NCBI GenBank assembly: GCA_900110395.1
Contig: FODP01000030.1
Coordinates: 1-64,000 of the forward strand
DNA length: 64,000 bases
Direction of reading: 5' to 3'
Source of the DNA: Rhodospirillales bacterium URHD0017
GTDB lineage: Bacteria > Pseudomonadota > Alphaproteobacteria > Reyranellales > Reyranellaceae
The notes under the pieces are model-generated. The model saw only the letters and a list, made by a program, of their open reading frames with translations. It was not told where the DNA came from and searched no databases. Made by a program: the position numbers and the translations under genes. Shown one piece after another: positions 63,211 to 64,000 of the stretch. Within the stretch, counting starts at the first letter, position 1. Each line of letters starts with the position of its first letter.

Positions 63211-63387
63211 ATGAAATCCCTTCGCCCAGTAGCCGCCGCAATCCTCTGTTTGTTGACAGTGGTGGGATGCAGCAGGACAGAACGCACGGTGGTGCAGCCC
63301 GCCCCGGCTCCCACTACTGTCGTGACCCCCGTGCCGGCAGGAACGGTGGTCAGCGTCTACGACGGTCTACACCACTCGATAAGCTAG
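63211..63387 (+). CDS. Small lipoprotein
   Basis: ATG 63211 follows GGGGAG. The 58-residue product starts MKSLRPVAAAILCLLTVVGC, with a lipobox ending at Cys20, then a Pro/Val/Thr-rich tail (VVQPAPAPTTVVTPVPAGTV). It would be exported and lipid-anchored. No domain known. Confidence 0.65.
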   Translation: MKSLRPVAAAILCLLTVVGCSRTERTVVQPAPAPTTVVTPVPAGTVVSVYDGLHHSIS

Positions 63388-63789
63388 CCCGCATTAAAGG
63401 CCCGTTGCGCTGACAGGCCTGCTGGATCAGGACGACCGATCGGCATCGCGAGCAACGAGGCCACGATCCGCGGCGCTAAACCCGCACTGCCGCAGCAACG
63501 GGTATAAACGGTTGTCGACGCCGACGCGCAAAACCACGTCGTTGCCCGATGGGCGACCGGGTACGGCATGGCCAAGCGACCCTGGGCCGACTTGGCCATC
63601 AGGCGGCGCTTTGCGAATCTGGAGTAATGAAGCCCGCTTGATCCGCCGCCGTAGCGCCAACCAGCTTACTCCTGAAGGGTTCGGGCAAGAGAACCGGCTC
63701 TTGGCTATACCGCCCCCGGGCGCTTAAGCCATTTGTTGCAAGCGTGTCAGCGCTTTATTGACGGGAGTGCGGGTGACTCCCTCTGACCC
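63388..63789. other. Intergenic stretch
   Basis: About 400 bases. One plus frame reads VVDADAQNHVVARWATGYGM and AKRPWADLAIRRRFANLE before a stop near 63630, possibly the end of a lost gene. Nothing else was supported. Confidence 0.4.
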
Positions 63790-64000
63790 TTATTTTTCGG
63801 CGACCGCCGGGGCCTTCTTCCAGACGATGTTCAGCACCGCGCCGGTAGCGGTGCGCGGGTTGGTGAATGTCATCTCGGTGTCGGAGATCGCGGTCACGAC
63901 CCGTTGCTGGTTGGTGCCGACCATATTGCCAAAGGTGGCCATGGTGACGGTCGGGATGATGGTCTTGGTCTTCTCATCCACCGTGTAGCTGCCGGTGTAA
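63790..64000 (-). CDS. Lipocalin-like domain protein, partial at right edge
   Basis: The frame enters from the right edge and ends at 63790: YTGSYTVDEKTKTIIPTVTM, ATFGNMVGTNQQRVVTAISD, TEMTFTNPRTATGAVLNIVW, KKAPAVAEK. The Y.G.YTvd...............G..q.R....i....mt pattern matches the second half of small lipocalin-like domain proteins. The N-terminus lies outside the window. Confidence 0.6.
   Translation of the reverse strand, partial: YTGSYTVDEKTKTIIPTVTMATFGNMVGTNQQRVVTAISDTEMTFTNPRTATGAVLNIVWKKAPAVAEK

Overview
This is a high-GC alphaproteobacterial window. FdxA-type ferredoxin, a CspA-like protein, a CsbD-like protein, a ChvI-type response regulator remnant and the transposase families all fit Hyphomicrobiales/Bradyrhizobium-like or Reyranella-like bacteria; the genus cannot be fixed from the sequence alone. 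No rRNA, intact tRNA or CRISPR array was seen.

Layout. (1) 1-9.9 kb is a decayed accessory arm: relics of an ATP-dependent DNA ligase, a staphylococcal-nuclease-like protein, a ChvI-like regulator, DUF5681 and HGG-type phage-like proteins, with a few intact small genes and a diverged direct repeat at 2.38 and 8.71 kb. (2) 9.9-40.4 kb is a large exopolysaccharide/capsule locus: an outer-membrane export lipoprotein, an ABC exporter, a polysaccharide deacetylase, several glycosyltransferases, methyltransferases, a pyruvyl transferase, an acyltransferase, two UDP-glucose 4-epimerases, a UDP-glucuronate decarboxylase and a GDP-mannose 3,5-epimerase-like enzyme. It ends in a tightly coupled plus-strand operon (28.5-38.7 kb): initiating sugar-phosphate transferase, Wzc/ExoP-like kinase, polymerase/ligase, WecG-type transferase, flippase, beta-helix protein and GT4 transferase. 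Together these genes make nucleotide sugars, assemble and decorate a lipid-linked repeat unit, flip it, polymerise it and export it.

(3) 40.5-53.2 kb is an insertion-sequence-rich island. It holds two copies of one IS (41,784-43,009 and 51,467-52,709), a serine recombinase cut by the first copy, and several fragments of a second transposase family. Between them lies the most unusual block: a minus-strand pair (HEAT-repeat protein and HESRH zinc-peptidase-like protein, 43.2-44.6 kb) and a translationally coupled plus-strand trio (tyrosinase-like protein with a repetitive Lys/Asp/Pro tail, a partner resembling the front part of an ATP-grasp enzyme, and a RimK-like ATP-grasp ligase, 45.4-47.9 kb). 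I propose this as a candidate undescribed protein/peptide-modification system. A DUF4185 secreted protein follows.

(4) 53.4-64 kb carries small stress or hypothetical genes (zinc-ribbon mini-ORFs, a LuxR-type regulator with a non-canonical receiver, STAS-like protein, ferredoxin, cold-shock protein, CsbD-like, lysine/alanine-rich protein, small lipoprotein), one apparently intact IS3-family element (60,434-61,944), a serine-recombinase tail and a lipocalin-like gene running off the right edge.
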